Assembly (NCBI GenBank): GCA_022813625.1
Contig: JAKLMB010000021.1
Span: 558,001 to 622,000, forward strand
DNA: 64,000 nucleotides
Source of the DNA: Aaosphaeria pasadenensis
Taxonomy: Eukaryota > Ascomycota > Dothideomycetes > Pleosporales
Reading direction: 5' to 3'
Positions 48,201-60,554 of the stretch are shown piece after piece. The notes beneath the pieces are model-generated. The model did not search any database. It was not told the DNA's origin and saw nothing but the letters and a program-made list of their open reading frames with translations. A program made the position numbers and the translations under genes. Each line of letters begins with the position of its first letter. Position 1 is the first letter of the stretch.

Positions 48201-48536
48201 CACCCCCCACCCTCCTCCGCCTCCGCACCCCCAACCCTCCGCCCCCAAACCCAGTCCCAACCACAATCCCAAGTATCCCAACCCCGCCCCTCCGCGCCCC
48301 CGAAGCCAAAAGCCCTCCGCACAGGCGGATCCACACCCATACCGCTCAACAAGGACAAACCGCTCCCACCACCCGTCGCTAGTCGCAGACAAGCGGCGGC
48401 AACGGAAGCGGGCGAGGCGGAGTTCGACGTCGATAGCTTTAGCAAGAGGTATCCCAGCTTGAGCGGGCTTGAGATGGTGGAGACGGAGATTCCGGCTGGG
48501 AGGGGTGCGGGTGTGGGGAGCGTTAGGGAGGTCTAA
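45228..48536 (+). CDS. Ark1/Prk1/AAK1-family serine/threonine kinase
   Basis: Three exons, 45228-46137, 46189-46286 and 46335-48536 (introns 51 and 48 bp), give 1069 aa. The kinase domain spans about residues 48-335 and is complete: glycine loop SEGGFAHVYLV, VLKR lysine, HRDLKVENVL catalytic loop, DFG, and the YRSPEMID activation end. The NAK/ARK-specific LQYRSPEMIDVY and PPLLHRDLK features are present. The remaining ~700 residues are disordered, rich in Pro, Ser and Arg, with a Gln run and several PxxP stretches, and end in a conserved-looking EFDVDSFSKRYPSLSGLE block. Family members phosphorylate endocytic adaptors (Pan1, Sla1, AP-2 mu) to regulate actin patches and clathrin uncoating. Convergent with RPS12. 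Confidence 0.93.
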
Positions 48537-49241
48537 AGACGGAAATCTGGAAGGGGGGTGGATGGGGGAGGGTGTGGAGAAGGAAGAAGGGGGGGAACGG
48601 GGGATCTTGATTGATTGATTGATTTGTATAGACCGTACCATGCATTGCATCATATACATGCGAAGAGGAGATTGGAGAGCGGTGGAGAGGGCAGGGTAGG
48701 GGAAGAGGGTTTGGTCGATTTATCGTCGTATATAGACGGAGACGGAAACAGAGACAGAGAGAGACAGACGGAGAGTACAGGAGGGAGAAAGGGGGACAGA
48801 GAGTCACATAGAAGAAATTTGATGGCAGTGTTCGATGACAATGTACAGTGTGGAGTATTGAGTGTGAGGTTATGTCGTATGCTTGATGTTGACTGTGACT
48901 TTTGATTTGTGACTGTGGACGTGCTGTGGGGTGCAATGGCCCGGGAGAGGTTCGATATGTATATTATTGCGTCACATTCACATTCACATATCACAACGCA
49001 TCGACGCATCGTACGCAAGGTTTTGCTCTTTTTCCACCAGAGAAACTATTTCCATTTTTATTTGTCTATATGACCCATTTTTTGCGAGAGATCTTTTTTC
49101 ATCTTTTTCCTTTTCCGAGGCTGGTTTTCCGTCTTCCAATGTATCCGCTTTCCACATGGCGTGGATCGGTAGTTGGCAAGCTCGCGGAAACATAAAATTC
49201 AAATCAGAGACCAGGCCGGATGGTTAAAGAAGATTCCGCAT
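48537..49241. other. Intergenic, convergent 3' ends of ARK kinase and RPS12
   Basis: AT- and GA-rich 3' flanks. No gene seen. Confidence 0.45.
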
Positions 49242-49932
49242 CTATTGCTCGGTCTGGAAGTAGTTGAGGAGGATGGTGCGCTCCTGGGACTCCTCACCCC
49301 AGTCGCGGACGACGACGCAGGAGCAGTTGACGACCTTGCGGGCGTTGCCCTCGCGGTCGATCTGGCCTATTTCACCATATTAGCAAACACAACCAAGATT
49401 TTCATGGGGAAGAGATGGTGGGAACGTACAGAGACCAGCCCACTCGCCGAGCTGCTTGCCATCAGGGACCTTGATGAGCGGGATCTTGTGCTCGGAGCAG
49501 AGAGCGACGACGAGCTTCTTGTAGGCCTCCTCCTCGCAGGCCTCGTTGAGGACGCACATGTGGGCCTGGCGGCGGTCGAGCGCCTTGGAGGCCTCGCGGA
49601 GACCGCGGGCGAGCCCGTCGTGGATGAGGGCGAGCTTCAGGACGCCCTTGAGCGCCTCGAGGACGGACATCTGGCCGGAGCCGGCGGCATCGGCGGAGAC
49701 CTCGACCTCAGCGGCGGCCTCGATGGGGGATGTGGGCTCTTCTCCGTCCGACTGTGGGTGCGAAAACTGTCAGCTTGGGGTTCTGATGTAGGTAGGAGGG
49801 TTTTCTTCGCGATGTTGGAAGGTGGCCACCACCCCGCAGTGGGAGTCGTTGGAGAACGACGACGACGGCGGTGTGATGGTGGGACATGCGAGAGGTTCAG
49901 GAGATCCTGGGTGAGGCAGGTGTACGCACCAT
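49242..49932 (-). CDS. RPS12: 40S ribosomal protein S12 (eS12)
   Basis: Three exons, 49932-49930, 49751-49430 and 49366-49242, give 149 aa. The first coding exon is just the ATG, followed by a 178-bp phase-0 intron; the second intron is 63 bp. The protein begins MSDGEEPTSPIEAAAEVEV and shows the full eS12 body: VLEALKGVLKLALIHDGLARGL, EASKALDRRQAHMCVLNEAC, KIPLIKVPDGKQLGEWAGLC, ARKVVNCSCVVV and DWGEESQER. eS12 is an L7Ae-like fold protein of the small subunit beak. High GC3 and strong codon bias fit high expression. The 178-bp first intron is much longer than the window average and could carry regulatory sequence; I see no clear snoRNA boxes. Confidence 0.95.
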
Positions 49933-51121
49933 GATTGTTGTGTGTTTGGATCTGTCGGGTGTTCCTCGAAGAGTTTCTTGAGAATAATTCGACAAGGAGT
50001 AGAAAGTAGTAGGAGTCGATGCAGACGTCAAAAGTTCGACGTTAAAATTGGCGAGGGCGTGTGGGCGAGCTTTACCGAAAGCGAACGATAGATGTCTTGG
50101 CAGATATCACGTGATGCTTACCGTCTCACAACAAGAGATATAAATGAGGCGCAACATGCGCAATGTTATTGAAAAACTCAAGACACTTTGACCGTAAGCT
50201 ACAGTGAGATTGATGATGGACTTTCTCGGCGGTGCTTAAGGATGTGAAAGGCCATGTGTACTCCAATTCCAACAATCCCCTCACACATGTAGTCAACTTG
50301 CTCACGAAGGGAATCATCACAGTAAGCGATCCAAAAGTTACGAGCCATGCATAGCAATATTCAAATTCTTCTGCTCACCAACGGAGCTGCAATCATCTTG
50401 TAACTGCTACCTTAATGCTTCTAAGCCCTAGTCACTTCCCCCCAAACTATCTACCAGAACTAGAGTGTGTGTCTGTCTCTTCTTCATAGGTCCGATCCTC
50501 AATCAGTCATCCTCTCACGTGAAAAAAAGACTCTCACTCGAGCTCGTCAAATGCTTCGAGAACCTGAAGGTCTCGCAATTGGAAATGGAGGGCTCGAGCG
50601 TGTCCGATTTTTTTGCTTCGAAAAAGAAAAGTCGACAAATACCTTCGTGGGACGCGGTGGTGATGGTGGTGGTGGTGACGGCGACCGTTGACACGAAATC
50701 GGAACCGAGATAGACTTTCGAGATCCATAGCCCGCATGAACTCCTGCAATAAAGAAAGAAACGGACCTTTGACGGCTATTAGGGAAAAATCAACGCTTGA
50801 AATGGGAAAAGCAGTAAGAGAGAGGGAAAGAAAGAGCTGGTTTTAGATGCACGGGCCGGCTTTGGAAAACTTTCAAAGAAATGCGGCGCTACCAGATGAA
50901 CGACAAATGAGACAAGAGATTTGATAGAAAACTAGAGAGTGTGAGAGTGTGACATAGGAATATCAGCAGGCCGCTGTACGCTATCAGGCAGCGAGGAAAA
51001 GGGTACTTTAAAAACACACAACCGAAGGTATAATAGCTGCGCCGTCATGCTCCAGAACACCGGCACAAATGAAAATAGTCCCTCTGTAGGGATACGAATG
51101 GGTATAAATGATGTAGAAAAT
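49933..51121. other. Intergenic, RPS12 promoter and TeaR 3' flank
   Basis: No gene recognised. A GGT/GAT-rich microsatellite-like tract lies near 50655-50685. Confidence 0.45.
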
Positions 51122-53069
51122 CTACATGACAATGCAGCAACAACCTTTCTTCTCTTTCGTTTCCTCGGGCGGCTCAGGCATCCGGGTTGCTTTTGGAGGT
51201 TTGGGAGCAGAGGCTTGACTCTGTCTTCTCTCGTCGCGGGGAGCTGCTTGTGGACCCTGCGGTATTGTCGGAGTGAGCTTGTAACCCCCTTGGTCGTTGG
51301 TAGGAGACTTGGGCGTATTGTCGAAATTCGCCTTCGTAGGGCTCGGAAGAGGCCATTGTTCGTTACTTGGGGTCTTGCTGACACAGTCCAGCTCCAAAGG
51401 CTGGATTTGGGAATTGCGCTTGTTGTCGAATTCATCCGTGTTGAGCAGGCGGAAATCCCGACCATACATGGAGCCAGTCCTGCCATCGCTCTCCCACTGC
51501 TCCTGCTGCATCCGCTTTGCATGCGTAGGAATAATTTGCTGATCCGGTGGGAGACGAGGATCCGGCTTATACATAGTAGCAATCCACGGAGCTTCTCCCT
51601 CTGGTCTGTGGCTTGTGGTCGGTCGAGAGATGGAGCCACCACTGGTGCCAGGGCGCTTCGGAGAAGTAACGGAAGTGGTTCGTGGTTTGGCTTGGGACGA
51701 TGATCGCTGAGCACTGGTCTTCCGCGCACCGGAATTGGGGGCTCCCCTTCCAGGAGTCTTTGCCTTTGGCGGTGATCCAGTGATAGGGGAAGTTGGGTTA
51801 CTGAAGTTAGTGTGTTGCGGAGATCGCAGAACTTCCCCAGAAATTCTAGTCGGGTCATCGAGCAAGACCTGGCTCGAGACACTTCCACTTCTGACACGGG
51901 CACCATTGACTGCAATTGCATTCGCATCTGGGCTCCAGTTTGCGCCGCTGCTAGACCTCGATCTCGGGAGAGGAGCATCTCGTTCGACGAAAGTGCTGGG
52001 GACAGGCGCAGGACTCGTCTTTGCGACTGGAATTCGGGAAGTGCTTGGACGAAGGGCATGATGGGTCCGCGTAGACCAGTCGAATTGCTCCTCTGCTCCA
52101 ATCTCCTCTGGTGTTCGGAGGTCCCACTGACCCTGACTGTGGACCCGCTCAGACTCAGCTTCGTCCTCTTCTGCCGGGATGGGAGAGACCATGCGCCGTT
52201 CGTTTCGTTCCTCTGCCGCCGGGGCGCTTTCTGTAGTGGCTGCCGAGTTTTTTCTATCACGAGAAGCCCTGGCAGCACTCTGTGACCGGCTGTTTGAGCG
52301 ACTCGCGCGTCCCACTGTGAAGCCAGCCTCCTCGAGTTCCTTGGTCTCGATCTCCTTCAGCTTGTCTCGGTGGATCCAGTTCGAGTGGTCCTTCTCGACC
52401 TCGGCCCATTTCGGGTCCACTGCGAGTTTCTTCTTGTTCCTGGTCCGCGATGTGTTCCTGCTCCGACTCCTGCTCTTGCTCTCCTGCCCCTTGAAAGTCT
52501 CGCGAGGTGCATTTTCTGTGTCATTGCCGTTGAGTGTATTATCAGTCCCCCTTCTCTGAAACTCGGTCACGATGTTTGACGCGGTGTAATTCGATTCATC
52601 TTCAAAGCCGTAAGGCTGTCGAGGTTCACTGGCACGAGATGGTCTGGTGTAGCCATTGGGTTGGGATGGTAGATGTTGGCTAACAGGATACTGTTGCGTG
52701 GAGGGTATTTCTTCCGACATGTAAGGCTTCGAGTCGATGTTGGACGTTTTCTACACCAAACAAAGCAGAGGTCAGCAACTCGAAAGCTCATTCGAACGTG
52801 AGGGTAGTATCCAAGGCGGTGGGATAGAGTAGATCTAGAGGTGGGATTGGGAAGGCACTATGGCGGGAACGGGTGTCATAGTGCGCCAGTAGCGCGCGGG
52901 CGTGACGACAGGAAGATGGGATGAAGGGGCCTAGTTTTGGCCTGTCTGCAATACGCACCTGATTGCTCAAAGGCACCGCGAAATCCCAAGATCCCCGCCC
53001 ACCGTGAGCACTGCTCGGCGGCGTCAATTGCTGTACGGGCGGCGGCTGGCGGGGCGATGCCAGAGCCAT
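51122..53069 (-). CDS. teaR: TeaR/Mod5-like prenylated receptor for cell-end marker TeaA
   Basis: Two exons, 53069-52959 and 52750-51122, joined by a 208-bp phase-0 intron (GTGCGT donor, GCTGAC branch), give 579 aa. Exon 1 codes a Pro-rich start containing LTPPSSAHGGRGSWDF, typical of this family; a shorter protein starting at the ATG at 52720 is the alternative. The middle is disordered, basic and Ser-rich, with the conserved block APWIATMYKPDPRLPPDQQI near residue 440. It ends KKGCCCIVM: a CaaX-type farnesylation site (CIVM) preceded by two possible palmitoylation cysteines. In Aspergillus nidulans TeaR, and in fission yeast Mod5, such a protein at the apical membrane anchors TeaA/Tea1 delivered by microtubules and fixes growth direction. 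Confidence 0.85.
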
Positions 53070-54908
53070 GGATCACACAAGGCGGCCGATGAGCTTGACG
53101 CTACGACAACAGCAATGCCGTCTTCCTACGAAGATTGTCGCGTGGTAGATGGTATTTCGGAAAGGCGTGATTTGTGGCGGAGGAGGGTTGTTTGTCTCAG
53201 ACACGGAAGAAGGGGCGCGCAGAAGCAATGAGCCGGAAGGGGGTTTGGTATGCGCCGTGGGGTGTGTTGCAACGACTGCAGCAGAGGTGAATCTCTCGGG
53301 AGGAATAAAAGGACGGTGGAGGAATGTGTAAATTGGTTATGCGAGAGAGGTCATATGAGGGGTGCAGCTGTAGGACAAGAAGGCGGCGTTACTGCAGAGG
53401 TCGAAGTGAATGAAGATTGGGGGGAGGATTGTTTTGCGAATGGGTGATCCCTGCAAGTCGCTGCACGAGGACGGGGAAAGCGAAAGGGAAACGGGATCAA
53501 TTAATACAGGAGGAAGAAGAAAGACAAAGACAAAGAGTGACAGGTTCCAGCTGAGGAGGGAAAATACCCAGCACAGTCGAAGGTCCGGAAGGTGATGACA
53601 GTGGCTGGTGTGTGAGAGAGTGAGGAGGATGAGGAAGTTGGGGAATGGAGAGTGAAATGAACGCGTGCACAGGAGGGAATCGTGAGGGTGGACGATGAAT
53701 GGGTGAACGAATTGAGGAGTGAGCACGAGAGACAAGAGGGGATGATTGGGTGAATGACTGAGTAGAGTGGATGATGGCCCTAGTTGGACTGGCACTGGCC
53801 ATGCGAGTACCACGTCCAAGGCAGCTGAGTGGGTGAATTGATAGCAACCCCCCATGTACACACACACATCAGATACCCTCAATAGCTACATAGTCTACTC
53901 CCAATAATCATAACACAACCCAAAGAACCCCAGAACATTGTCCAGGCCATCCAATTCCATCGAATCAAATCCAGCAATGGGGAAGAATTTGACAAGGGGA
54001 ACGGCCATATTGGGGTTAAACCTAATGCTCGTGCTCGACCGTGCCCAATCTCCCTCCCTCTTCCGGAACGGATCAATTAGGATAGAAAAAAAAAGGAGAC
54101 AGCCTCAACTCAACGGCCACCAGCAACAGTCTTGTCTTGATGATCAGATCTGCCAATCCACTTAAGTTTCAAGTAATTACAGCAGGATCGCACCGTTTCA
54201 TTTCGTTGCGTTTTGACAGCGCCAGCCGTTGCGTACCCGTATATCTATATGTGTCTGATCTAATAAATTACATCTATGCACTCGTACTCCAACATCGGAG
54301 AATTGTCATGTCCACTTTCCTGCACCAACTAATGTATCTCCAGATCCATCCTTCGCAGTGCATAACTAATTAGTTTCCCCGATCCGCATCCGATCAATAG
54401 TAAGCTCAATCAATAGCCTTAGATACCTAACTTATGCAACCCCGATCTTTATGCTCTACCATACGATATGCACAATGACCAGAACACTTATCACACTCGC
54501 CCAATTCTCCACTACAACGCTTTCCCAATGCAGCCCAAGCGCAATGGATAATCTCAAACGTTCCGATCAAACTCCTGCGAACCGGCGATCCTTCGTAGCG
54601 GAATCGGCAAAGAGAAAAAAACGATCCAGTTGCCTGGTTCCGAGCGAACAGACGAGGATGAGAGTCCCCATCTTAACTTCAGCCGGATGGATATATCTAC
54701 TTGTTATGATGGCGACATCGAAGTTCCAACAACCTGGATGCTAAGTATCTAAAAGAGTTTCTTAGGAATAAAAATATGGAGCATATATGAGCAGGGGGGG
54801 GATTTACATGATTGATCACCCACGCGTCTAAATACAACCCTCGTATGGGCTCATTCAACCAACCTATGTATAATTACTCCACACGCATATGAAAATACCT
54901 CAAACACC
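53070..54908. other. Intergenic, TeaR promoter and ferric reductase 3' flank
   Basis: No gene recognised in 1.8 kb. The TeaR-proximal part is GA-rich on the plus strand (CT-rich leader on the coding strand). The distal part is AT-rich. Confidence 0.45.
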
Positions 54909-56742
54909 TCACCACCCAAACGTCTCATCGTGATAATAAACATCGTAACCCTTCCTCACCCAAGGCTCCATCGCGCGACCGAGTCTCTCCGTCAGGGCCT
55001 TCGGACCGCAACAAAACACCGCGACTCGACTCCCCTTAGCAAACACCTCATCAACTATGCCCACGAGATCCGGACGACCTCTCGCAACCGTCACGCCCTT
55101 CGCCGCTGGACCAGCCTCCTCCTCATCCGCACCCGACAACAATTGCTCGTTCTCCGCGAGCTCGATGTCCGCCTCTGACGCGCCGACCTGCGGACCTGGC
55201 GTACTCGACGACCCCGTGACGTAAATCTTGACATCGCCATCTACTAATCCATCTCCATTTTCGTCCCCCCCATCTCCCGCCAAAGCAAAGGCATCCGAAG
55301 CCCACCGCGTCTCCGCGAGACTCCGCACAGCCCACGCGAGATGCACGTGTGGTGCGCCCGCATTGCTCGCGACCTTCGACCCCGTGACGTGTCGGAACAG
55401 CGGGACGATGAACGTGGCGCCCACGCCGCCCGCGACGAGGAGGACCTCGTCGAAGGCGGAGAAGTCGGGGAGGCGCGTCGAGGCGCCGTAGGGGCCTTCG
55501 AGGGCGAGCGGGATGGTCGGGGGAGTGTCGTTGGCGTGGGACGACGACGACCATGTTCGCGCGAGGTCGGCGAGGTGCTTGGTCGTGCCGTTGAGGGGTC
55601 TCGCGACGAGGAGGAGGTGGCGGTCCTCTGAGGGGAGCGAGGCGATGGTGAAGGGGTTGGTCTGCGTCATGAGGAGGAGCTCTTGGTAGAAGGGAAGGGT
55701 CGCGGCGTTCTGCGTTGGCTTCGTGAGGTAGACGTGCTGGCCTGGGAGCCATTTCAGTGCCGGGTCACCCGGTGAGAGCGGGATGCGGACTTCGACGAGG
55801 TTTGTGCCCGGGAGGAGCTTCACGGTTCCGGGTCGCTTTCTCACGCTCAGGCTTCGTGATATCAGGTGGATGGCGTTGATGGCGATGACCTCCCAGACGT
55901 AGATTCTGATGTGGGAGACGTGCAGGAACATGGCTAGGATGACCACGTTGGCGAAAGAGATGTGTGAGATGTAGAATAGTCGATAGTTGCGTCTGCGAAC
56001 CTGCTCGAGGGCGGTGGTGCTGATTATGGTGAAGAGTGCAAGGCTGATGATGCCGAATATGACGTCCCTGTCCTTAATCCTCTTCGCGAGGACGCCGGCG
56101 GCGATAAAGAAATACAAGTAGAAAGCGGCATGAAGAATGAACAGCACGTATACGATGCGCCCCAGGATCTTGTGGGCCGACTTGAGCTGCTCGTGGGATA
56201 GCCGTGTGAGCATCTGGACGGGCGACCATGGTGATCGCATCGCCAGAAGGTAGTGCAAGGGAAGCTGAGATGCCCCAATGATGCCAAATCGTTTGGTCAA
56301 ATGCAGGAAGTCTGTACTTGCGTTAGCACTTAATCACTTGAAAACGGAGCATTTACCTTCTTCACGCACCATTGCCCGTCTGTATGATGGAAAGGCTCAT
56401 CAACCATATGAACCAAATGCCGCCTCCGATCCATTCACCCCTCGTCCCCCAGTTTCGAAATAGAGGCCTATGCATCCACCACACCCACGCATGGAAGGTT
56501 TCCTGGGCCCTGCGAAGCCATACTAGCAGTACCCCGTCACGCTTGTTGAACGACGGAGACCGCGGCCGCATCTGAGACTCGAGGCCACGCCTCCCGATCC
56601 AGGAGGCCAGAAAGCATAATTGAAATATCAGAAAGACAACCAGGGCGGACCATTGAGCAATCCATGGATAAAACTCGAGCAACATCCTCCTGGCATGCTT
56701 TTGGTCGTCATCGAGAGTTACGAATTCGTAGCCGAGCACCAT
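54909..56742 (-). CDS. Ferric reductase-like transmembrane oxidoreductase (FRE family)
   Basis: Exons 56742-56370 and 56311-54909 (58-bp intron, GCTAAC branch) give 591 aa. The ATG at 56742 is the first in frame. About six membrane helices occupy residues ~20-290. The two haem-ligand His pairs are H171/H185 and H241/H255, each with 13 residues between, as in Fre proteins. The FAD domain follows (WLPGQHVYL, then NPFTIAS near 343, where His-Pro-Phe is usual). NAD(P)H-binding blocks are GGVGATFIVPLF near 419 and CCGPKAL near the end. The length is short for secretory FREs and there is no obvious signal peptide. It would carry electrons from NADPH across a membrane to reduce Fe(III) or Cu(II). 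No multicopper oxidase or permease lies beside it. Confidence 0.9.
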
Positions 56743-58308
56743 ACTGCTTGCCCCCAGAGATCTTGCCGACAAACCTAATTGCAACAATACAGCAAGCAGA
56801 TTTCCTCCTCTTCAGATAGCCCACTCCTTTCAATCACTGGAGATGATAATTATTAAGCGAATGTTGCCTCAAAGGCCACGATGAAGTCCCGGAATATCAA
56901 GCGTCGAAGTTTCGTTATTGTAAGCAGCAACTCATTCTTCCCCACGTTGATTGATTGAGATACTGGCTACGTGTCCGCTAAATCGATACAGTCATATCCG
57001 CTCTTTATTTTATGAAGTAGGAAAGTAAGAGGACGACACTGTCAGCTTTGAGAAAAGCGATGGGGGGTTGTTGGCTGAGTAACATCTGGACGATTGTTGG
57101 AGCTAGGCTAAGACGATGTAAGGGCTTAGCCTCTTCTGGAATTTACCTGCTCATTGCGTGCGAGCGGCTTCGTTATGATACTAAAGGTATAGTCTGTCAA
57201 TTTAGCAACGATATTCTTATTCTTAGAATATTCAAATCGATTAATGGACCTTATTATCACCTCGTCCGCAATACGGGCAGGTGGCTACTGCATTTGTTAA
57301 TAGATCATTCCAATACATCATGAAGTGGTGAGCTAAGTGCCATGCGAAGGGCATACAGTAGTTCAAAAGCATTAATCAAAGTGAAAATGAAGTAGAATCG
57401 CGAGCCAATCTATCTACTAAAATTACGCTTCTTATTACAATATTGTTTTGAACAGCCTTCTCCAAAATCGTGGTCTGCGCTCATGGCGCCCTCCTTTCGA
57501 TGCAACCTTCGGAGCTGGCTTGCATTCACAGAAGTCATTGGCATGTATCAGAGCCTGGGTGATCGTTGGCGGAAGCGCGGTCTTGATAGAGGCTTTGTTC
57601 TGAGCTCCTTCTTGCCAGACGACCTTGATTCCAGAGCAGAGCAGAGATTATAAGATCAGCTCAGACAGAGTATTTAATGCTATGCTTCTTCAACATGAGT
57701 GTACTTATAGGATGAACATCTAACTTTTATCTTTATCTACGTAAAAATTTTAAACTACAAGGTAGAAATAATTACATTAACTTGTTTGAATACAAGCCTA
57801 TTTATCTCATTTGAATTATTGATAAATATCCTAGGTAGTACGGGGCAAAATACATATACCTGTTGAAATTAACTTGATAGGTGTGTGTACCTTAGGTACT
57901 GTGAAAAAGCAAGGTGGACTTGTAGAACGATGTGAGCATAGATACAGTGAGTAAACAGAATATAATGCGTTTGCTTTAACGTTCAATTTATTATTTAATC
58001 CTCGACCAGGTTCTAAGAAGCTTTGCAATTGATGATTGAGATGTGAAGTTTTGCGAGACTGAATGGCGGTAGACCAGGTGGGACGTGTGATGTGGCAGAC
58101 AAGCTCTTCATCGGATTGGTCGGACAATTGGAATGGCCAATCCTACGAGGTACCAACCTACAAATAGCTGGATGCTGCGAGGTCTCCGTGCCAAACATTC
58201 AGCCGTTAGAGCTAAATCCTCAAAAGCGGCACGGATGACATTGTGGTTGTCTTAGCTTAATTTCTTGGACAGGATTACCAACCTCAATCGTAATCAACCC
58301 TTTCCATA
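56743..58308. other. AT-rich spacer with an orphan coding-like frame
   Basis: No complete gene. The part from 57.35 to 58.0 kb is strongly AT-rich. One minus-strand frame without ATG (57438-57647) looks protein-like and is listed separately. The right end is the SNG1-type promoter. Confidence 0.45.
57435..57647 (-). pseudogene. Possible gene fragment: 70-codon minus-strand frame without a start
   Basis: The frame is open from 57647 to a TAA at 57437-57435. It reads as ordinary soluble protein (IKVVWQEGAQ, then ALPPTITQALIHANDFCECK, then a basic tail) and contrasts with the AT-rich sequence on both sides. There is no ATG. I do not recognise a family. It could be a last exon, a relic of a degraded gene, or chance. 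Confidence 0.25.
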
Positions 58309-59869
58309 ATGGGAAAGAGGCTGCACATGTATTGGCTCAAACAGACATTTAAATGTTCAACATGTGCTCAAATGCAAAACCTTAAGTCGACGTCCCTTGT
58401 TCTCTCTCCCATTTTCATCAAGATGTTAGGCACGACTCCAGAAACGAAGTCGCCAGTTCGCCAGGACGAGTCATCTCACCAGTCCACTGAACTATATTCC
58501 TATACCTTCTTCTCACCGCAAGGCGCCACCTTGCGGAAATCACTGGTCCCAAGTCTTGTTCTACCTATAATCTACAATATAATTCTGCTTTGGGTCTGTC
58601 TCTCATTGGTCCTTGGATCTCTGGTTCCGAACAATGATGTATCCAAACTCAAGGTAACAGCCCTCAATCTAGATGACGGAGCGTTCGGTACAGGCCTAAT
58701 TCAAGGCATCCAAGCATCACTTATTTCACCGGGTCCGCATCTACGCTGGGATCTTATCAGTAATGGCAACAGTGTGGAGCAAGATGAGAACTGGAGTCAG
58801 AATGTAATTCAGGACGAGAAGTCGTGGGCTGTACTCCAAATCTCCGCCAATGCATCTTCGAGTTTACAAGCCGCTCTAGTGAATGGGGACTCATCATACA
58901 ATCCGCTATCGGCTGTAACTCTATATTTCGCCTCTGCTCGCAACCAGGTCACCACGCTTGCAGTAGCTATTCCGGCTATCATGGGCCTCGCAAATCAGAT
59001 CATCCCTGGATTGGCTGCGAACTCAACCGCATCCTTCCTGCGTTCAGGGCTCAATGACACCGCTTTACAGACCAGTCTGAATTGTCCGCAGTGCCTAGCA
59101 TCACCTTATGCCGTAATGCCGATCGATCTCATTCCTTTCTATCCATCGGTGGCTTTCGGTTCCATAAACACTGGCCTAATCTTCGTAAGTCTTCCTCTGT
59201 CGCATCTTAACACGTTCCCCATGCTAACTGTGCAACAGCTCTTAGTGTTCACATTCAACGTTTTCAGCATCCTTCGAGCCACCGCCGAACTCCACGGGCA
59301 TCTCATGACTCTCCAAACACACATCGTATCCCGCACCATCAGCTCGCTGGCATCCTACTTCATCCTCTCCCTGATGTACACCCTCTGCCTCCTGGCTTTC
59401 TCGATACCCGTCACGGGGAAGTTCACCCCAGCCGGCTCCGGCTTCATGGTCCTTTGGATGCTAAATTGGTGCACGATGGGCGCATGCGGGCTGGTCATGG
59501 AAAGCACATTCACCATCATCGGGATGAAATGGGCGCCATATTTCCTAAACATCTGGCTAATCTCGAATGTATGCGGCTCTTTTACAAGTATGGAATTGAT
59601 GCCAGACTTCTACGAGTATGGCTATTGCATGCCCTTCTACCATGCCGTGAGTGTATTCCCTGTGTCTTATAAGCCCTGAAAGGATGGAAAGTTGACTTCA
59701 AGTATAGATTCAAGCAATCAGAACGATTCTGTTCGGCACAAAGAGCCATCTGGGCCTCAATTTTGGAGTTCTCGTTGTTTGGGTGTTTGTCGGTTGGGCT
59801 GGCATGGTGTTGGGTACAATGTGGAGGATCCGGAAAGGCAGACGAACAGGAGTGCATTATGTGCCGTAG
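58309..59869 (+). CDS. SNG1-type DUF3533 membrane protein
   Basis: Three exons, 58309-59184, 59239-59646 and 59708-59869 (introns 54 and 61 bp), give 481 aa; starting at the in-frame ATG at 58423 would give 443 aa, and both ATGs have A at -3. After a polar N-terminus there is one membrane helix (about residues 92-113), then a large non-cytosolic domain with N-glycosylation sites and a CPQC pair. A cluster of five or six C-terminal helices follows, ending RKGRRTGVHYVP. This 1+5/6 layout and the FFSPQGATLRKSLVPSL entry to the first helix are those of DUF3533, whose yeast member Sng1 confers nitrosoguanidine resistance and acts in membrane lipid organisation or export. The first intron is a multiple of three, so read-through would keep the frame. 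Confidence 0.88.
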
Positions 59870-60554
59870 ATTCGATAGGGAAGGAGACCAAATAAATGAA
59901 ACTCATATGGATTGGCCCTGGGCATTTGTTTTGCAGGTGGCATCTCTCCCTCAATCTCCTGAGACATTGTGTTTACTGCAAAGTGACTGCATCAATGTTA
60001 AAAAATATGTGTAGCAACCGATCGTACTTAAAGGGTCTCTAATTCAAACATTACAAGTTAGATGAGTTGTCGCTTCCTCGGACTTCTTAGTGGAATTGAA
60101 GCATACACTTTCACAATAAATGATAAGTAGAGAACTGAAACCTGACCTGACATAAGACACTGAATTGCTTACAAAACGTAGGAGGGTAGGCGCATCAGAC
60201 TGGCTGCCTACTAGCTTCAAGTATATTCCATACCCAGATTAGCCATGTGAAGAATACATTGTAGCTGGCAAAGAATAGTCCAAAGTTCTTATGAACTAGA
60301 AATCTCAGAATTTACTGTAGTCAATAAACAGTGTTCAGGTCTTGTAAATGCACTTATAAATATATAATTATAGGCTGTAGATACATGCGTCTTTATGCTT
60401 AAATCAGCTATTCTAGAGTGTATTGTAGCTTATTCAGAGTAGTCTGATAAGTACACTGTAGCCTAATTAGCAGTATAATGGTATTCTAAATGTATTTGCG
60501 AATGTGATCGCAGCTGTAGGCATTACATGCCCGCGTGGGCCCAGCCTGACGTGC
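59870..60554. other. AT-rich spacer, no gene
   Basis: Convergent 3' flanks of the SNG1-type and PD-(D/E)XK-like genes. Repeated ACTGTAG/ATTGTAG words occur at 60250-60480 but no clear repeat unit. Confidence 0.45.

Noticed and set aside
47339..48336. Overlapping minus-strand frames of 207-226 codons
   Set aside because: Antisense of the disordered, Pro-rich tail of the ARK kinase.
50932..52278. 448-codon minus-strand frame
   Set aside because: Overlaps TeaR on the same strand in another frame. The TeaR frame has family motifs and the CaaX end; this one is Arg/Ser-rich shadow sequence.
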